A stretch of 64,000 bases of DNA from Sabellastarte sp. h YS-2021 (taxonomy: Eukaryota; Annelida; Polychaeta; Sabellida; Sabellidae). Made by a program: the position numbers and the translations under genes. The notes under the pieces are model-generated. The model was not told where the DNA came from. It searched no databases and worked only from the letters and a program-made list of their open reading frames with translations. The DNA lies in the NCBI GenBank assembly GCA_964017235.1, contig OZ024936.1, positions 49,217,028 to 49,281,027 on the forward strand, read 5' to 3'. Of the stretch, positions 33,731 through 64,000 are shown one piece after another; position 1 is the stretch's first letter; each line of letters starts with the position of its first letter.

Positions 33731-34339
33731 CAAAGTATACTAACAGGGTGCTGGCTACCCAGCCTGCCAGTTTTTTGCCGGTTACAAAGAATTACTGGTT
33801 ACAGTAAAGTACCGGATATGGAGTCCTGGTACCGGACAGAGTTGCCTAAGGTAAATCTGGTTACATAGAATTCTTAGACCAGTCAGTGGGCTTGGTGATA
33901 TGACAGTGATATGACAGTGTCCCAAGCTACTGCCAGGCAACCTTCCCTTATCACACCTCTCAAAAAAAAAACAAAAAAAAAAAAAACCTGTTATCGGTGC
34001 TGGACTTGACTGGAGAGATAATAAATTTTGTCATCATGTCCGGCCAGGGGTCAGACATCTCACAAATGACAATTGCTCTGTAAATGCTGCACCTTGCAGG
34101 CTGCCGGCCCGGGGCGAAGAGTCTATTAATGTGAAAAGTTGTGTCAGCCCCACCAGACCACAATAAGAACAGAGAGACTGTTAATCTGGATCATTGTCAC
34201 CAGACCGGACCAGTGTCCGGAGGGACAGAAAATGTTTGTCAGAATACCCAAATGTCCCAAATGTGGCACACAATCTGCCTATAGGGTCCAGACTAAGCCC
34301 TTTTTGGGAACTTAGGAAGCCTTGGGGACTGGACCCTAG

Positions 34340-35460
34340 GTAGTACAAATGTTGAAGGAGGGACACATACGTCCATATACCTATACAAGAACAATCCAGG
34401 AAATGCCTGAGATTTCACATCCAAGGTCGGGCATACCAGTTCAAGGCCCTGCCATTCGGTTTGTCCACAGCACCTCTAGAGTTCACCGTGATACCAAAGC
34501 AGGTGAAATTGATGGCCATACACAAGGATTTAAGAAGCCACCAGTACCTAGACGACTGGTTGGTGACAGCCAGCTCCCACCAGGCTTGTCTCCAACATTC
34601 ACAGGACCTAGTAAATAATGTGTCAGCAACTAGGTTGGCTCGTGAACTTAGAGAAATCAGAGCTGGAGCCCAAACAAGACTTCATTTTTGTAGGCTACCA
34701 GTTCGACTTCAGGTCTGATCGGTTCCGACCGACTCTGGACTGGTGACAGAACCTTCAAGAGACTGTTAAAACTGATATCCCTACCGGCTTGCCCGGTCCG
34801 GGAATTCATGTCCTTGATAGGTTACTAACATCTACAGAAAAGTATGTTAATCTAGGCAGACTTCATATGAGACCCATACAGTGGCATCTCAAAAACAACT
34901 GGAGGGTATCCAGAATCACTGCAAAAGGTGATCCAAGTCCCCAGGTCCCTGCACCCCCATTTACAATGGCGGCTGAAGGAAGACAATGCACTTACAGGCC
35001 AACCATTACACCCAATAAAACATGCTCTGCAAATATTTACAGACGCATCAATAGAAGGGTGGGGCGCTCACTTAGATGAGCACTTGGTAAGAGCAACCTG
35101 ATCCCCTCCGGGAAGCCAGATATATATAAACTATCTAGAACTTAAAGCAGCCTTTCTGGCTTTAAAAGAGTTCCACGACCTTTGCTCAACAAGATAGTAC
35201 TTGTAGCAACTGACAACACCACAGTAGTGTCATACATAAAGGAAGGAGGAATGAGGTCGGGCCCACTTTGTGCCCTACTATGGAGAATCTTGACCTGGTG
35301 TACCAGGAAACAAGTGACTCTAAAGCACGACACATTCCAGGCCGGCCTAATATGGTAGCAGACAGGCTGTCCAGGCTAGGCCAGACCATCCCAACAGTGG
35401 TTTCTCCTTCCAGAGGTCTTCCACTCTATGCAGTAGGTGGCACCAGCCCAAAATAAACTT
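34340..35460 (+). pseudogene. Reverse transcriptase / RNase H remains of DIRS copy C
   Basis: Recognisable traces include an HQYLDDW segment near 34540, GRLHMRPIQWHLKNNW near 34860 and a KARHIPGRPNMVADRLSRL segment near 35320, all matching the - strand copy A protein. It is a decayed fossil of the copy's polymerase region. Confidence 0.85.
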
Positions 35461-35849
35461 ATTTGCCACGAGGTTCAACAACAAGTCGCCTCTGTTTTGT
35501 GTCACTGGTACCGGATCCCCTGGCCACAGCAGTGGATGTGCTCAGTCGGCCATGGTAGGATCTAAAAGCATACACCTTCTCACCATCAGCCATATTGGGC
35601 AAAGTGGTGGAGAAGTTGCAAAACTCCCCATGTAAGAGAATCATTCTGATTGCTCTGGGGTGGCCCAACATACTTTGGTTTTGGGATCTAGTGGCCATGT
35701 CCAGCCACATCCCACTGAGCCTGCCCAATCTCTCCAGCTTGTTCACAGCCATTCGATCAGATCCCTCACAGAAATCTGACAAATCTTAGTCTCCATGCAG
35801 GGCTCCTAGAGCCTCAGCAATCGAGGAGCAGGACTTGTCTGAGGCAGTG

Positions 35850-37160
35850 GCAGCAAGAATTGAGGCTCCTCAAAGGGGGGTCAATCAGATCAGTCTATGA
35901 GGCAAATGGGTCATTTTTTACCAAGTGATGTATCATTCATCAGGTGAACTTCGGGCACCACCTGTTAAGTCAGTTGTTTACTTCCTTAGGTACCTGTTTC
36001 AGGACAGGAAGTTGCAGCCCAGTACCATTGATGGTTACAGGTCAGCCATTGCTGATAGTCTAGAATTTGCCCATCAATGTTAGTAAGGATGAAAATTTCA
36101 CTCGTCTCCTGGATAGCTTCCACTGAGACAGACCCAAAGGCCGGAGGGGAACCCCCTCCTGGAACCTCTCCCTGGTTTTTGCACCAGCTGACAAGGTTCA
36201 TTGTCAACCAATTAAAGGCCTCCTTGAAGCATTTGACCTTCAAGGCAGTTTTCCTCTTGGCCCTGGGTTCGGGCAAGCGTAGAAGTGAGATACATGCTTG
36301 GCAAACAGCCCAACACCATTGATGGTTATAGGTCACCCATTGTTGATAAACTGGAAATTCACCCTTCAACATCAGTAAGGACGAAAATCTCACTCGTCTC
36401 CTGGATAGTTTCCTCAGAGACAGACCCAGAGGCAGGAGTGGCATACCCTCCTGGAACTTCTTACTGGCCGTGCACCAGCTAAGAATCCATTTGATCCAAT
36501 CAAGGAGGCCCCCCTTGAAGCATTTGACCTTCAAGACGGTATTCCTCTTGGCCCTTGGGTCGGGCAAGTGCAAAAGTGAGATTCATGCCTGGCAAAACTG
36601 ATATATTGGACACCAATCCGATTGGTCAAAGGTGTCCCTGTATCCATCACCCAGCTTTCTATCCTAGAATCAGCTGGCCATAGAGTGTCCAGTGTGGCCC
36701 CTGGGGTTATAACAGCCCTGGCCCCGACTCTGGATAGATCCCTCAAGTCTGACAGGTCCCTCTGTCCGGTCAGAGCATTGTGCTACTATTTGGACAGGAC
36801 CTCGGACATCAGGCAGAATAAGGAGGTGGTTTTTGTCTCCTTTAAGAAAGGTTTTCAACAAAGACATCTCACCTGCCACTATCTCCTCTTGGATCAAGCA
36901 GACTGTGATCCTATGTTATGAGCTCTCTGACCAGGAGGCCCACATTTAACATCAGGTTAAAGCCCATGATGTCAGGGCCTTTGCTGCTTTTAAGGTCTTC
37001 CAGTCGGGAGTCTCCTTAGATCCAATCTTGTCAGCCTGCCACTGAAGTCACAATACCTTCACACTGTTCTATATGAAGGGCGGGGCTTGGGCTGATTCAG
37101 AGCTTTACCAATTGGGCTCGGTAGTGGCTGCTCAGCAGATCCACAAGTGGCCCTTAGATT
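35850..37160 (+). pseudogene. Tyrosine recombinase remains of DIRS copy C
   Basis: Traces of the recombinase (AVFLLALGSGKRRSEIHAW near 36240; LDRSLKSDRSLCPVRAL near 36735; a final VVAAQQIHK near 37120) match copies 0 and A. Decayed and partly rearranged. Confidence 0.85.
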
Positions 37161-37509
37161 GAGGAGATTTTTATATGTGCATAACAGTTCTTCATGTACA
37201 TAAGGATTAAGTGTGGCGTGCTTCCTTTGGGAGGCTTATTTGCATTCTGGGACTGAACTCATCCCTCTCTTCCCCTACCTCAGAGCAGGTCTACAAAAAA
37301 GGGGGGGCGACAGCGGTATAACCCCGGGTAACCGGCTGCTGGCAACCGACCATGGCCTTACAGGGTTTCCTTACCTTAAAGTCAACCCAGGCCTGGACCT
37401 ATAGGTCTCCTGACGAAGTCAGCCTAGACCGTAGGTTAAAATTTGCTATTACTTGTGAGTTCACATAAGTCCCTAGTAATTTACCCGCCGACCAAGCGGT
37501 AGTTATTCA

Positions 37510-37605
37510 GCAATTGTCCATTGGATAGGATGTATTAACGTAATAAAATTGCAAATTTAATAAGTAAATTAAATTTTTATAAGTTAATACCCTATCCAAT
37601 GGACA
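37510..37605. repeat. Internal complementary region of DIRS copy C
   Basis: CAATTGTCCATTGGATAGG, then ACGTAATAAAATTGC, is the inverse of the left tip. TAATACCCTATCCAATGGAC is the inverse of the right tip. Confidence 0.88.
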
Positions 37606-37669
37606 CACAAGACCCTCCCACCGACCCCGCTATCAGCTTACTAGGGGTCTAATAGTGTTAGACAACGAA

Positions 37670-37878
37670 AAAGATGCTATGACGTCATGTTGTCTAGACA
37701 GGAAGTAAATACCATGCGCCACCTGGCGAATGCACAGTACGGGGACCGACCAGCCGGTGGAAACACAGGACATCTTTTTCTGGCGTTTGGCGGGCCGGTC
37801 TGCGCCGACCGGTTTAGCAATTGTCCATTGGATAGGGTATTAACTTATAAAAATTTAATTTACTTATTAAATTTGCAA
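37670..37878 (+). repeat. Right terminal repeat of DIRS copy C
   Basis: It is the inverse of the left repeat up to CAATTGTCCATTGGATAGGG, followed by the right tip TATTAACTTATAAAAATTTA. Confidence 0.9.
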
Positions 37879-40597
37879 TGTAATGGTCCACCCTATAGGT
37901 TGATAGATTGGTATTCTGTCACGAGAATCTCCCTAGAATAAGTAACCTCTTCAGAAGAAAGCAACCATTCTGTAAATTATACTTCCAGGAAAATATTATC
38001 ATGAAAGTGAAAACTGACAATTCATCAGGACACATTAAAAACAAAATTTATACTTTTGTCTATGAAGGTATGAAATCTACAAATAATAAAGTGTCTGTAG
38101 GTAAATACAGGTAATACTGACTTTTAAAAAAACGCAAATACAATGTTTGATAACACATAAGCAATACTGATACACAACTAGTCTTGTAGATTAATCAATT
38201 TAGTGGGAAAACTGTGTAGCAAACTGTAACTTTCAGTGAGGATATGTTTTAAAATAAAGACAATTAGAATAATGATTCACTGTAATTTTACAAAACAGAT
38301 TTAAAAATAAATTGTTCCAAAAAAAAAAATTCATAAAAATCATTAACTTCACAAGAATTTCTGATAGTTCAAAGGAAAATAGGGAGACTCAGTGTTTCCT
38401 TTATGTAGCAATAAATACCTCATGCTTGGGCATTTGTGACACTATTTATGCCCAGTAAAAATTCAAATAATGCCCGAGCACAGTGAGGCCCAGTCAGAGC
38501 TAGTAACAATGACTTATAGGCTATTTATAGTGAGATAACAAAAAACATGGAGATAGATCAGAAATGTGAAATTTGGCCAAGTATATGAAAATCACCACTG
38601 GGGGGGGAGGGGGGGGGGGATCCCTCAAAGTTAGAGACAAAACGATCAAAATTTGTGCAACTAATTTTTGGATCGATGGATAGTGGAGACCTAATCACAG
38701 TTTGATAAATCACAAATGTCTAAACAGTATCCCAGAAATCAAGCAAATAGAAGTGGGGCGGGGGGGGTTCTCGCTGAAAAATTCTACATACTGTGGCGAT
38801 TTTGATAATACTATGTAAAATTTCACATTTCTTTCTCTGTTGTATGTCACAGTTTTCAATCTTCAAATTCAACATAAAACTGCCACTCCACAAAAACACC
38901 AGATAACTAGGTAACTAGGGACTTTTACTAAAACAAAACATCTACAAGAATGCAAAATAATAACGGTATTATGTAAATACAGAAAACACAAGAAAAAATT
39001 CAATGTATTCTCAAGGTATTTATAACATATATTATTATAGTCTAGATGAAATACATTGAAAATGTCAAAATCACAGAAAGAACACTGTTTATGAATATAT
39101 TTTTAGAAAAAAGTAGTTTAAACAAACTACTAATGTCACATTTTCACAGTAAGAAAATAATCGAACATCTCCGTTAATTCACAGAAATACATTTGATTCA
39201 ATCTGCCTGTACTGTCTGAAACTGCACTTAACCCAAGAAATGGGCTTGTGCCCTATATTGGTATCAGAATAGAAACTGTACTTGATGGTATGGTTGAGAT
39301 TGTTATGAAACCTAAAAATTGTAGGTCTGTGTTAGCCTGCGAGTTGGAACAAGCAAAAAGCAGTTGTTTGAGAAATGGTAGACATTTTGTCATAAAATTT
39401 CAGATTAACACTTAAATTTTTCAAATTTCACATTAGCCCAAGAAATTATTTATCAAAGCTGACTAAGTCGGTTTTTAATAGCATTTCTAATATACAAATA
39501 GGTCAGGCTATATTTTGGACTATTTTCACTTAATTGGCTTTGAAATAACAACAGACCATTGGTTGGCTTTGTAAACTGATCAAAAATCTCTTGCCATATA
39601 ATGCATGAATTAAGCAGTGTCAGAGTACATACAAACCTTTGCCCACATGTACTGCTGAAATGGATTTTGTGTTTATTGGTCCAAATCAACTTTGAGGATT
39701 ACCAAACCACAGATCCTTGTGTAAAATTACAACCCTGATTTAATGTATAGCTTTTCAAGTTATGTGCACAGAAACACAGACAAGTGGGCACGATAACAAT
39801 AATCTCACCCTACCTCCTCTTTTTGGTCTGAGGGTAATAATGTAAAAATTCTGAGATCATTATGATAAATATAACATTATGTACATTGTCACACAAAGAA
39901 TATTATAAACATAGCTTCATAAATAGATTCATCCATCACACTATGAACATCTGATAATACATCAAATATAATTGACATAAATACAATAAAATTTATTTAT
40001 AGCAAAATACTGATAGGCAAATCTTTCAAATAAAATAAGCTAATGTATCTACTCCAAAAATAACTTTTGGAATTGAAATATGTTAAGAAGTAAAAAATTG
40101 AGAATAACTTGAAAGCAATTGCATTATGTTACAGCATAAATCTACATTTTCATTAACTAGGTGATCTACAATCGGGGATCCACAGTTAGGGTGAGGAGCA
40201 GCTATACCTTAATTAGGATATCGACAAGTGGCTGTAGTTTTATACTATTATTCAATATGGTTTGTGCCGTTGTCTTCTGAGCTCTACTATGCTTATACTG
40301 TTGTCAATGTTTTCATGACATAATATAATTTTGTGAGCTTTATACTATATACTAGGTCTAAACAGGATATGTGATTGACATTATGTAAATAAGCAATTTT
40401 CACTTTATGAGAGAAAAAAATCACTTGAGAAAAGGTAATTTTCAGATTTTGAGAACAATGCTTGAATATTTATTGAAATCATGTAACCCATATGGGCATA
40501 CAATGTAAGTTGCCCTCACTAATTGTGAATCACTGATTGTAACTTTGTCTGTACAAAAACATACACCAAGGTATGTTTATTGTAAATAACAGTTTCG
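37879..40597. other. Non-coding stretch with one MITE
   Basis: No gene was recognised. The MITE at 38551-38842 is listed separately. Guanine-rich runs inside that MITE (near 38598-38619 and 38754-38768) stand out from the AT-rich surroundings. Confidence 0.4.
38551..38842. mobile_element. MITE with AGAAATGTGAAATTT ends
   Basis: AGAAATGTGAAATTT near 38569 and its inverse AAATTTCACATTTCT near 38818 bound the element, with a further partial match outside (GAGATAGATC / TTTCTCTG). It contains two long G runs. Related to 24501-24709. Confidence 0.65.
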
Positions 40598-41357
40598 GAC
40601 CCACATTCCATAAGATTCTAGTTCTTACAACAAAAGAATTTTCTTAGGTTATAGGCAATATCTTAGAAAAAGTAAATTTGAAGAAAAATTTCCAGAAACT
40701 ACAATTGTGCAAAATTTCCAATTTTTTTTTTTCGTACAAATAATTCCTCGTACTGATCAACAACTAAAATATAAATAAAAGGAACGTGGCAAATATCATT
40801 ACGACTCCCAATAGCAGGTCCTTACTGTTGTGTGACTGTGCTTGTTATGACTTTCAATGGTCAAGTTTTGGTAACTAATGTGATTTTGCCCGATTATTTT
40901 GCCCGAAAAAAAATCAACAACTAAAATACTATACTAGTCTGTTTTTCACAAAGCTACTGCATACAATTTACGTTTAGTGCCTTTAGAAGTCCAAAAGTAC
41001 TGATGACTCTAGGGAATCTTATACCTAAAACTTTTTCTTACTCGAAGAAAATTTTTCCACCGAAATGGTTTTTTTCTTAGAAAATTCTAAGCATTATTCT
41101 AAAAATAAGAATGTTAGAGTAAGAAATCTAAAATTCGCCACATATCTGAAATTCGCCACATGTGAAAATACTAATAAAATAAATGAATTGAGGCGAGATT
41201 TGTTGACTGTATAGTAAATTAAGGCTTTTTGAACTGAAAAATACCAATTTTTGGACAAAAACATCATTTTCTTCATAAAATTAACTAAGGTTTTATAGGT
41301 GGCGAATTTTAGATTCCTGGCGAATTTTAGATTTCTTACTCTACTGAATATAGGCCC
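40598..41357. mobile_element. Composite MITE with GGRCCCAYATTC ends, hosting a nested MITE
   Basis: The left end GGACCCACATTCC and right end GAATATAGGCCC are inverted partners. Blocks such as AAGAATTTTCTTAGG and CTTAGAAAATTCTAAGC are self-complementary. The TA-target MITE at 41117-41341 is inserted 16 bp from its right end, so the outer element is older. Confidence 0.65.
41117..41341. mobile_element. TA-target MITE (GAGTAAGAAATC family), copy 3
   Basis: A 225-bp copy bounded by TA on both sides, very close to copy 1 at 23885. Nested in the 40598-41357 element. Confidence 0.9.
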
Positions 41358-43890
41358 AGTGACCAGCTGTCTTAGCAAGGAAAATCAAAACCAGTACATG
41401 AAGTGGCCAATAAGCCACAGTGTCTAGATAAGCATAAATGTACAGAAAAACTGAATACAAGGCAAGAATAGGATACTTAATCAATACACGATATGTCTAA
41501 ATATAGCTAAATATAACTTAAAGCAGGTATAATTGAACAATAAAACATATAATGAATAGTTTTACACAGTGTATAATTAACATTTATAGGATGCAGCTTA
41601 TTTAATATAATAATAATAATAATAATACTCAGATAATGCTTAATATCTACAGATTCTACTGCATTTAATGTTGAAAATCTTTGTTCCACGATTATACATC
41701 TGTTGGACAAGCAAGGACCGCTGAAACCAATAGTACAATAATTTCAACATCATTAACACTTTCAGGTTGAATAAATGTGGATGGCATAATTATACAAGAT
41801 TCTTGTGGAAAAGACTCACAAATGACTATATTCTTGATGATGTGATAAAATGATTGATGAATTTGGGTTTAACGTTACTCAAAGTTCATTGTATAGTTCA
41901 TACCATGATGCATAGTTGAAGGGTTGGACGAAAGGTGAAGCTTCTGCATTCAAAACCATTGGGCACTGGTAGGGAACTATCCACTTTCCCACTTAAGCTC
42001 GAGACCAGGATTTAAACTAATGATCTATCATCCACTATGGGAGAAAAGTGTGGTACTTACTGTGCAACCATGCCTTCCCTTAACCAGCAGAGGTTACCAG
42101 GGCAATTAATCATAAAATATCTCAAACTTAATCTCAAACAGTCAAATATAATTCCTATAATTTAGGGTTTAAATCGTATCTCAGTTCATTTCTCAAGTAA
42201 CTATATACTTAAACTTGCATGGGTTTTATGCTCCCCATATTTAGGGACTATATTAAAGTTTGAATGAAAGAAATATTAAGTGTTTGAGATTATGGCTACA
42301 TTAATTTTGGTTGACCATGTTTTAATTTGAGTTTGAGCATATACCTGAGAAAGCTAAATTTGAGTTTATACTTATGTAGGACTGAGTTTGAGCTTCAGAC
42401 TGTGAGTTTGGGTTTGAGATTGTTAGATTTGTTTTTGGAATACCACCCCCGGACAGAAAACTTATCAATACAGACAACTCATAAGCAGCTTAAAAGAAAA
42501 TGTCATGGCATGTACTAAACCATTATTATGTACAGCAGAAATATCAAGTATCTGGCATGCCTTAATCTAGAGAAACGATACAAAGAAAGATGTGGACTAT
42601 TTTCAGTTAATTGAAAACAATAGTTTTGTTGAGGAAAAACATCAAAGGCATTTTGCCTTAATCATGTGATCACAGCTTCATAATATTCTTCTGTAACCGA
42701 AGAATAAGCATAGAAATCAACGGTTAACATTTCACCATTGTAAAAAAACTCCTCTGAGGAACAGAAATAACTTGTATCATAAGATTAAACAGCATTACCA
42801 CTTAACAGAAGGTAATTAATAAAAACTGATAACTTTCAGATAATTCAACAACTGTTGCTCATAATTGGCAAGTGAACAAAACATCTCCAAATTTATGCAC
42901 CTTCTGAAGATTCCCATGCCTCAAAGGCTATAAGCTTAAACATATTACAGCTTAAACATTCTTTTAAGCTTTTAAAAGAATCTAAAAGGCAAAATAATTA
43001 GGGTGTTTTCTTCAGGGGGGAGCTCTACCAAATTTAATTTGGAAAAATATTTTTCATGTAACTTAATGAAAACTGAAAATTAAAATATGTTTCAAAACAA
43101 AATGAAAAAATCACAAACCCACTTAACATAGCCATATATTTTTCGAAGTATCATACTTTAACTGGTTTTCTTTTGTTTCATTTTTTTTTGACAAATTGAA
43201 CAGAATCATCCTAAGTTTTCCATTCAACCCCTGAAGGTGCTTTTTCTTTTTTTTCACATAATTATGCACATAACTTTGTAGTCACTTTTTATCGAAAAAG
43301 ACTTTTTTTTTCAAAAACCATAAGCTTTCACCATTAAACAATCATTCTTCAACAACTATTACTTCCAGGTTACTTAAAATATTTTGACATGCAAAATACC
43401 ATTACATAAAGTAATGAAATCAACTATGGATACCTGGTAATCTACCAGGAATAACCATCTTTCATGGAAGCAGGTTTTTCCAGTGAATTAAACAAAATTA
43501 TATATGCATAACTATGTCAAATGACTAATCAGAAAACATATGGTTCTGGCAAGAAAAAGTGGATATAGGATTAAACATGAGAAATTTTATAAAATTAACT
43601 AAATCATATGCTTTTTCCATGAATATGTTAGTTTTTTCATTTGAGTGTATCATTATATTTCATAAAGTTTATTGTTCCAGGAATTAAATCTAACTTCATG
43701 AAATTATTGATGCATTTCATGTTTTTATCTCAAAATAAAAATACCTTTGTTTGAGGAGATAGAACACCTTACTCATTTAACAGAGCTGATGCACTCTTTT
43801 TAGAATCAAAAAGAGGACAAGTCCTGAAGCTATTTTGTTGCAGTATACACTTTTCTAACTCCATGTTTTTACTCCATATATCCATTGCCA
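41358..43890. other. Non-coding stretch
   Basis: No gene is seen. A (TAA)n tract lies near 41610-41628. A diverged SINE-like copy in reverse (GTTTAACGTTACTCAAAG; ACTTTCCCACTTAAGC; ACTGTGCAACCATGCC) spans about 41865-42080. The text at 42330-42425 repeats TTTGAG words. Confidence 0.4.
41865..42080 (-). repeat. Diverged tRNA-derived SINE
   Basis: Reversed, it reads a head with TGGTTGCACAGTAAG, a body with GGAAAGTGGATAGTT and a tail ACGTTAAACCCAAATTC, in the same order as the SINE at 63047-63275. Divergence is strong. Confidence 0.5.
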
Positions 43891-43897
43891 AAGACAT

Positions 43898-44400
43898 TTG
43901 TTTATGTCACTAAAATGCTTTGAAAAGGACCTTATACCTGAACATTTTAACCTCTTCACCAAATTAAAGTTTCATCACAGAGTTATGATGAGTACCAGAA
44001 ATACAAGGCGAAGCACCACCAAACTCAAACTCCTCCATACCCCCACTTTTGACTGTAAAGTTCATAAATCAATCAAACACTTTTCTAATTCTTTCAGTTG
44101 CTATGCCACGGTTCTTTGGAACTCCTTCCCCTTCCAAATAAGAAATAGCCCCTCTGTTGCATCTTTCAGGAAACATCTCAAAACCCACCTTTTCAATTCC
44201 AGTTTCCCAACTTAGTCTCATTCCCTCCTGGTCACACCCACAACTCCGGACTACTGACCTTGAACCTCCCTCGACCCTCCTTATGATAAATGATTTTGTT
44301 AAGTTAGCGCACTGAGTTCCCCTTTTTTGGGAAGATATTGCGCCTGCAAAGTAGTAGATTACATTGGATTTAAGCATTAGGGACATATCATCATATCCTT
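43898..44400 (+). mobile_element. 3' tail of a CR1/L2-like LINE
   Basis: The last 60 residues of the open frame ending at 44215 (YATVLWNSFPFQIRNSPSVA, SFRKHLKTHLFNS) match the C terminus of CR1/L2-type non-LTR retrotransposon proteins. A short 3' UTR follows. The copy is 5'-truncated, and the clade is inferred from memory of the motif. Confidence 0.75.
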
Positions 44401-44469
44401 TAATACATAAAAGTGACTTCCTATATATGTGACGGGTAACTCAGTAGATTTTCAAAAATGTAAACTGTA

Positions 44470-44664
44470 TAATTTATTGCAGGCCTGGATAATATAACCT
44501 AGCATGCAGGTGCCTCAGCAACTGGAAGTCTGCTGCATGGATTCCAACATACCAGCTTGATTTCAATGTAATTATAATGTAGTTTTCTTGCAAACAGGGC
44601 CTAACAGGTGGCTTTTCTGGAGTATTTATCAGGTGTTCTCTCTATTATATACACATTCTCTTCA
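44470..44664 (-). other. Probable DYRK4 3' UTR
   Basis: An AATAAA on the - strand near 44475 lies about 190 bp after the stop codon. The cleavage site is not visible. Confidence 0.45.
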
Positions 44665-63658
<18,994 letters not shown>

Positions 63659-63774
63659 CTGGAAGTAGAAAGAAAATAAATCAACATTCTATTAATGTGT
63701 GATTGAAAACTAATAACTAAGTGATAAAATCCTAAATTTGTCAACACAAGAGAAAATTTAAGCAACAATGGTCC

Positions 63775-63865
63775 ATATGGTTTAATTCTAATTCTAATAA
63801 TTCTAATTCTAATAGCACTTTTATAGCACTTAATCTCTGTCAAAAGACAGACTCTAAGGCGCATC
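63775..63865 (-). repeat. LINE 3' end with AATTAGAATT tail
   Basis: On the - strand GCGCCTTAGAGTCTGTC and AAGTGCTATAAAAGTGCTAT parallel the LINE 3' end at 61077-61150 (GCACCTTAGAGTCCTC; AGCACTATAAAAGTC). Both end in simple AGAAT-like repeats. Only the last 90 bp are present. Confidence 0.65.
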
Positions 63866-64000
63866 ACACAAACACATTGTTCAATATTCATAAACCAGAG
63901 ACATTGCAGGGGTCAACACCGCAGAGAAAGCAGGAGGAGATTGGAAATTTAGGGTGGGTATGCTTTTCCAAAGAGGTATGACTTTAACTTTGACCTGAAA

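Larger units (their letters stand above)
31357..37878 (+). mobile_element. DIRS-type retrotransposon, broken interior (copy C)
   Basis: Left terminal repeat is at 31357-31545, internal complementary region at 37510-37605 and right terminal repeat at 37670-37878. The end repeats show about two differences over 175 bp, implying a recent insertion. A long leader with short tandem blocks (32020-33730) precedes decayed reverse transcriptase/RNase H (about 34340-35460) and recombinase regions (about 35850-37160). The coding parts are broken many times and partly rearranged. Confidence 0.9.

Noticed and set aside
33160-33868. Open frame of 221 codons rich in WYWLHS / TECTDWYW repeats
   Set aside because: It follows the 60-bp minisatellite inside the broken DIRS copy C. 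Peptide repeats change with the DNA repeat and match no protein family.
43898-44215. Possible host gene of 105 codons
   Set aside because: Its last 60 residues match LINE C termini, so it is a truncated retrotransposon.

Overview
This window looks like a repeat-rich, AT-rich, intron-bearing animal genome, most likely a mollusc or another lophotrochozoan. I infer this from two conserved metazoan genes with long introns, many DIRS-type retrotransposons, tRNA-derived SINEs ending in a shared tail, and tandem-repeat-bearing hairpin elements like the bivalve 'pearl'/HINE elements. The species cannot be told from the sequence alone.

Host genes. (1) The last coding exon of a mitochondrial fission factor gene (MFF/Tango11 family) lies on the + strand at 20195-20432. 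It encodes a coiled coil and a C-terminal tail anchor. Earlier exons were not recognised and may lie to the left, beyond or among the retrotransposons. (2) A class II DYRK protein kinase, closest by memory to DYRK4, occupies the - strand from 63658 down to 44665. I read eleven exons whose phases agree throughout. They cover the DYRK-homology box, the whole kinase domain and the C terminus with its stop. The 5' end is beyond the window.

Layout. 1-1559: right end of a DIRS element inserted in a repeat with 147-bp tandem units (1560-2803). 2804-7435: non-coding with SINE and repeat relics. 7436-13836: a DIRS element on the - strand that looks whole. 13893-19390: a second, broken DIRS on the + strand. 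19391-21400: end of MFF, with an old DIRS end next to its acceptor. 21456-25500: MITEs and a SINE. 25539-29575: a hairpin-ended element with 350-bp tandem units, a 310-bp direct duplication and a nested LINE piece. 29576-31356: MITEs and a SINE. 31357-37878: a third, broken DIRS. 37879-44400: non-coding with MITEs and a LINE tail. 44400-64000: DYRK4, whose introns hold a LINE, pogo-like and TA-target MITEs, a 4.9-kb satellite-bearing element (53333-58194), a related 1.1-kb element (58893-59999), SINEs and LINE tails.

The main unusual themes are three. At least four element types share one plan: a short inverted end, a hairpin at one end, usually a GC-rich trinucleotide or hexanucleotide block, and an internal tandem array. 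The DIRS copies have almost identical end repeats although most interiors are decayed. Mobile elements lie within tens of bases of splice sites in both host genes.
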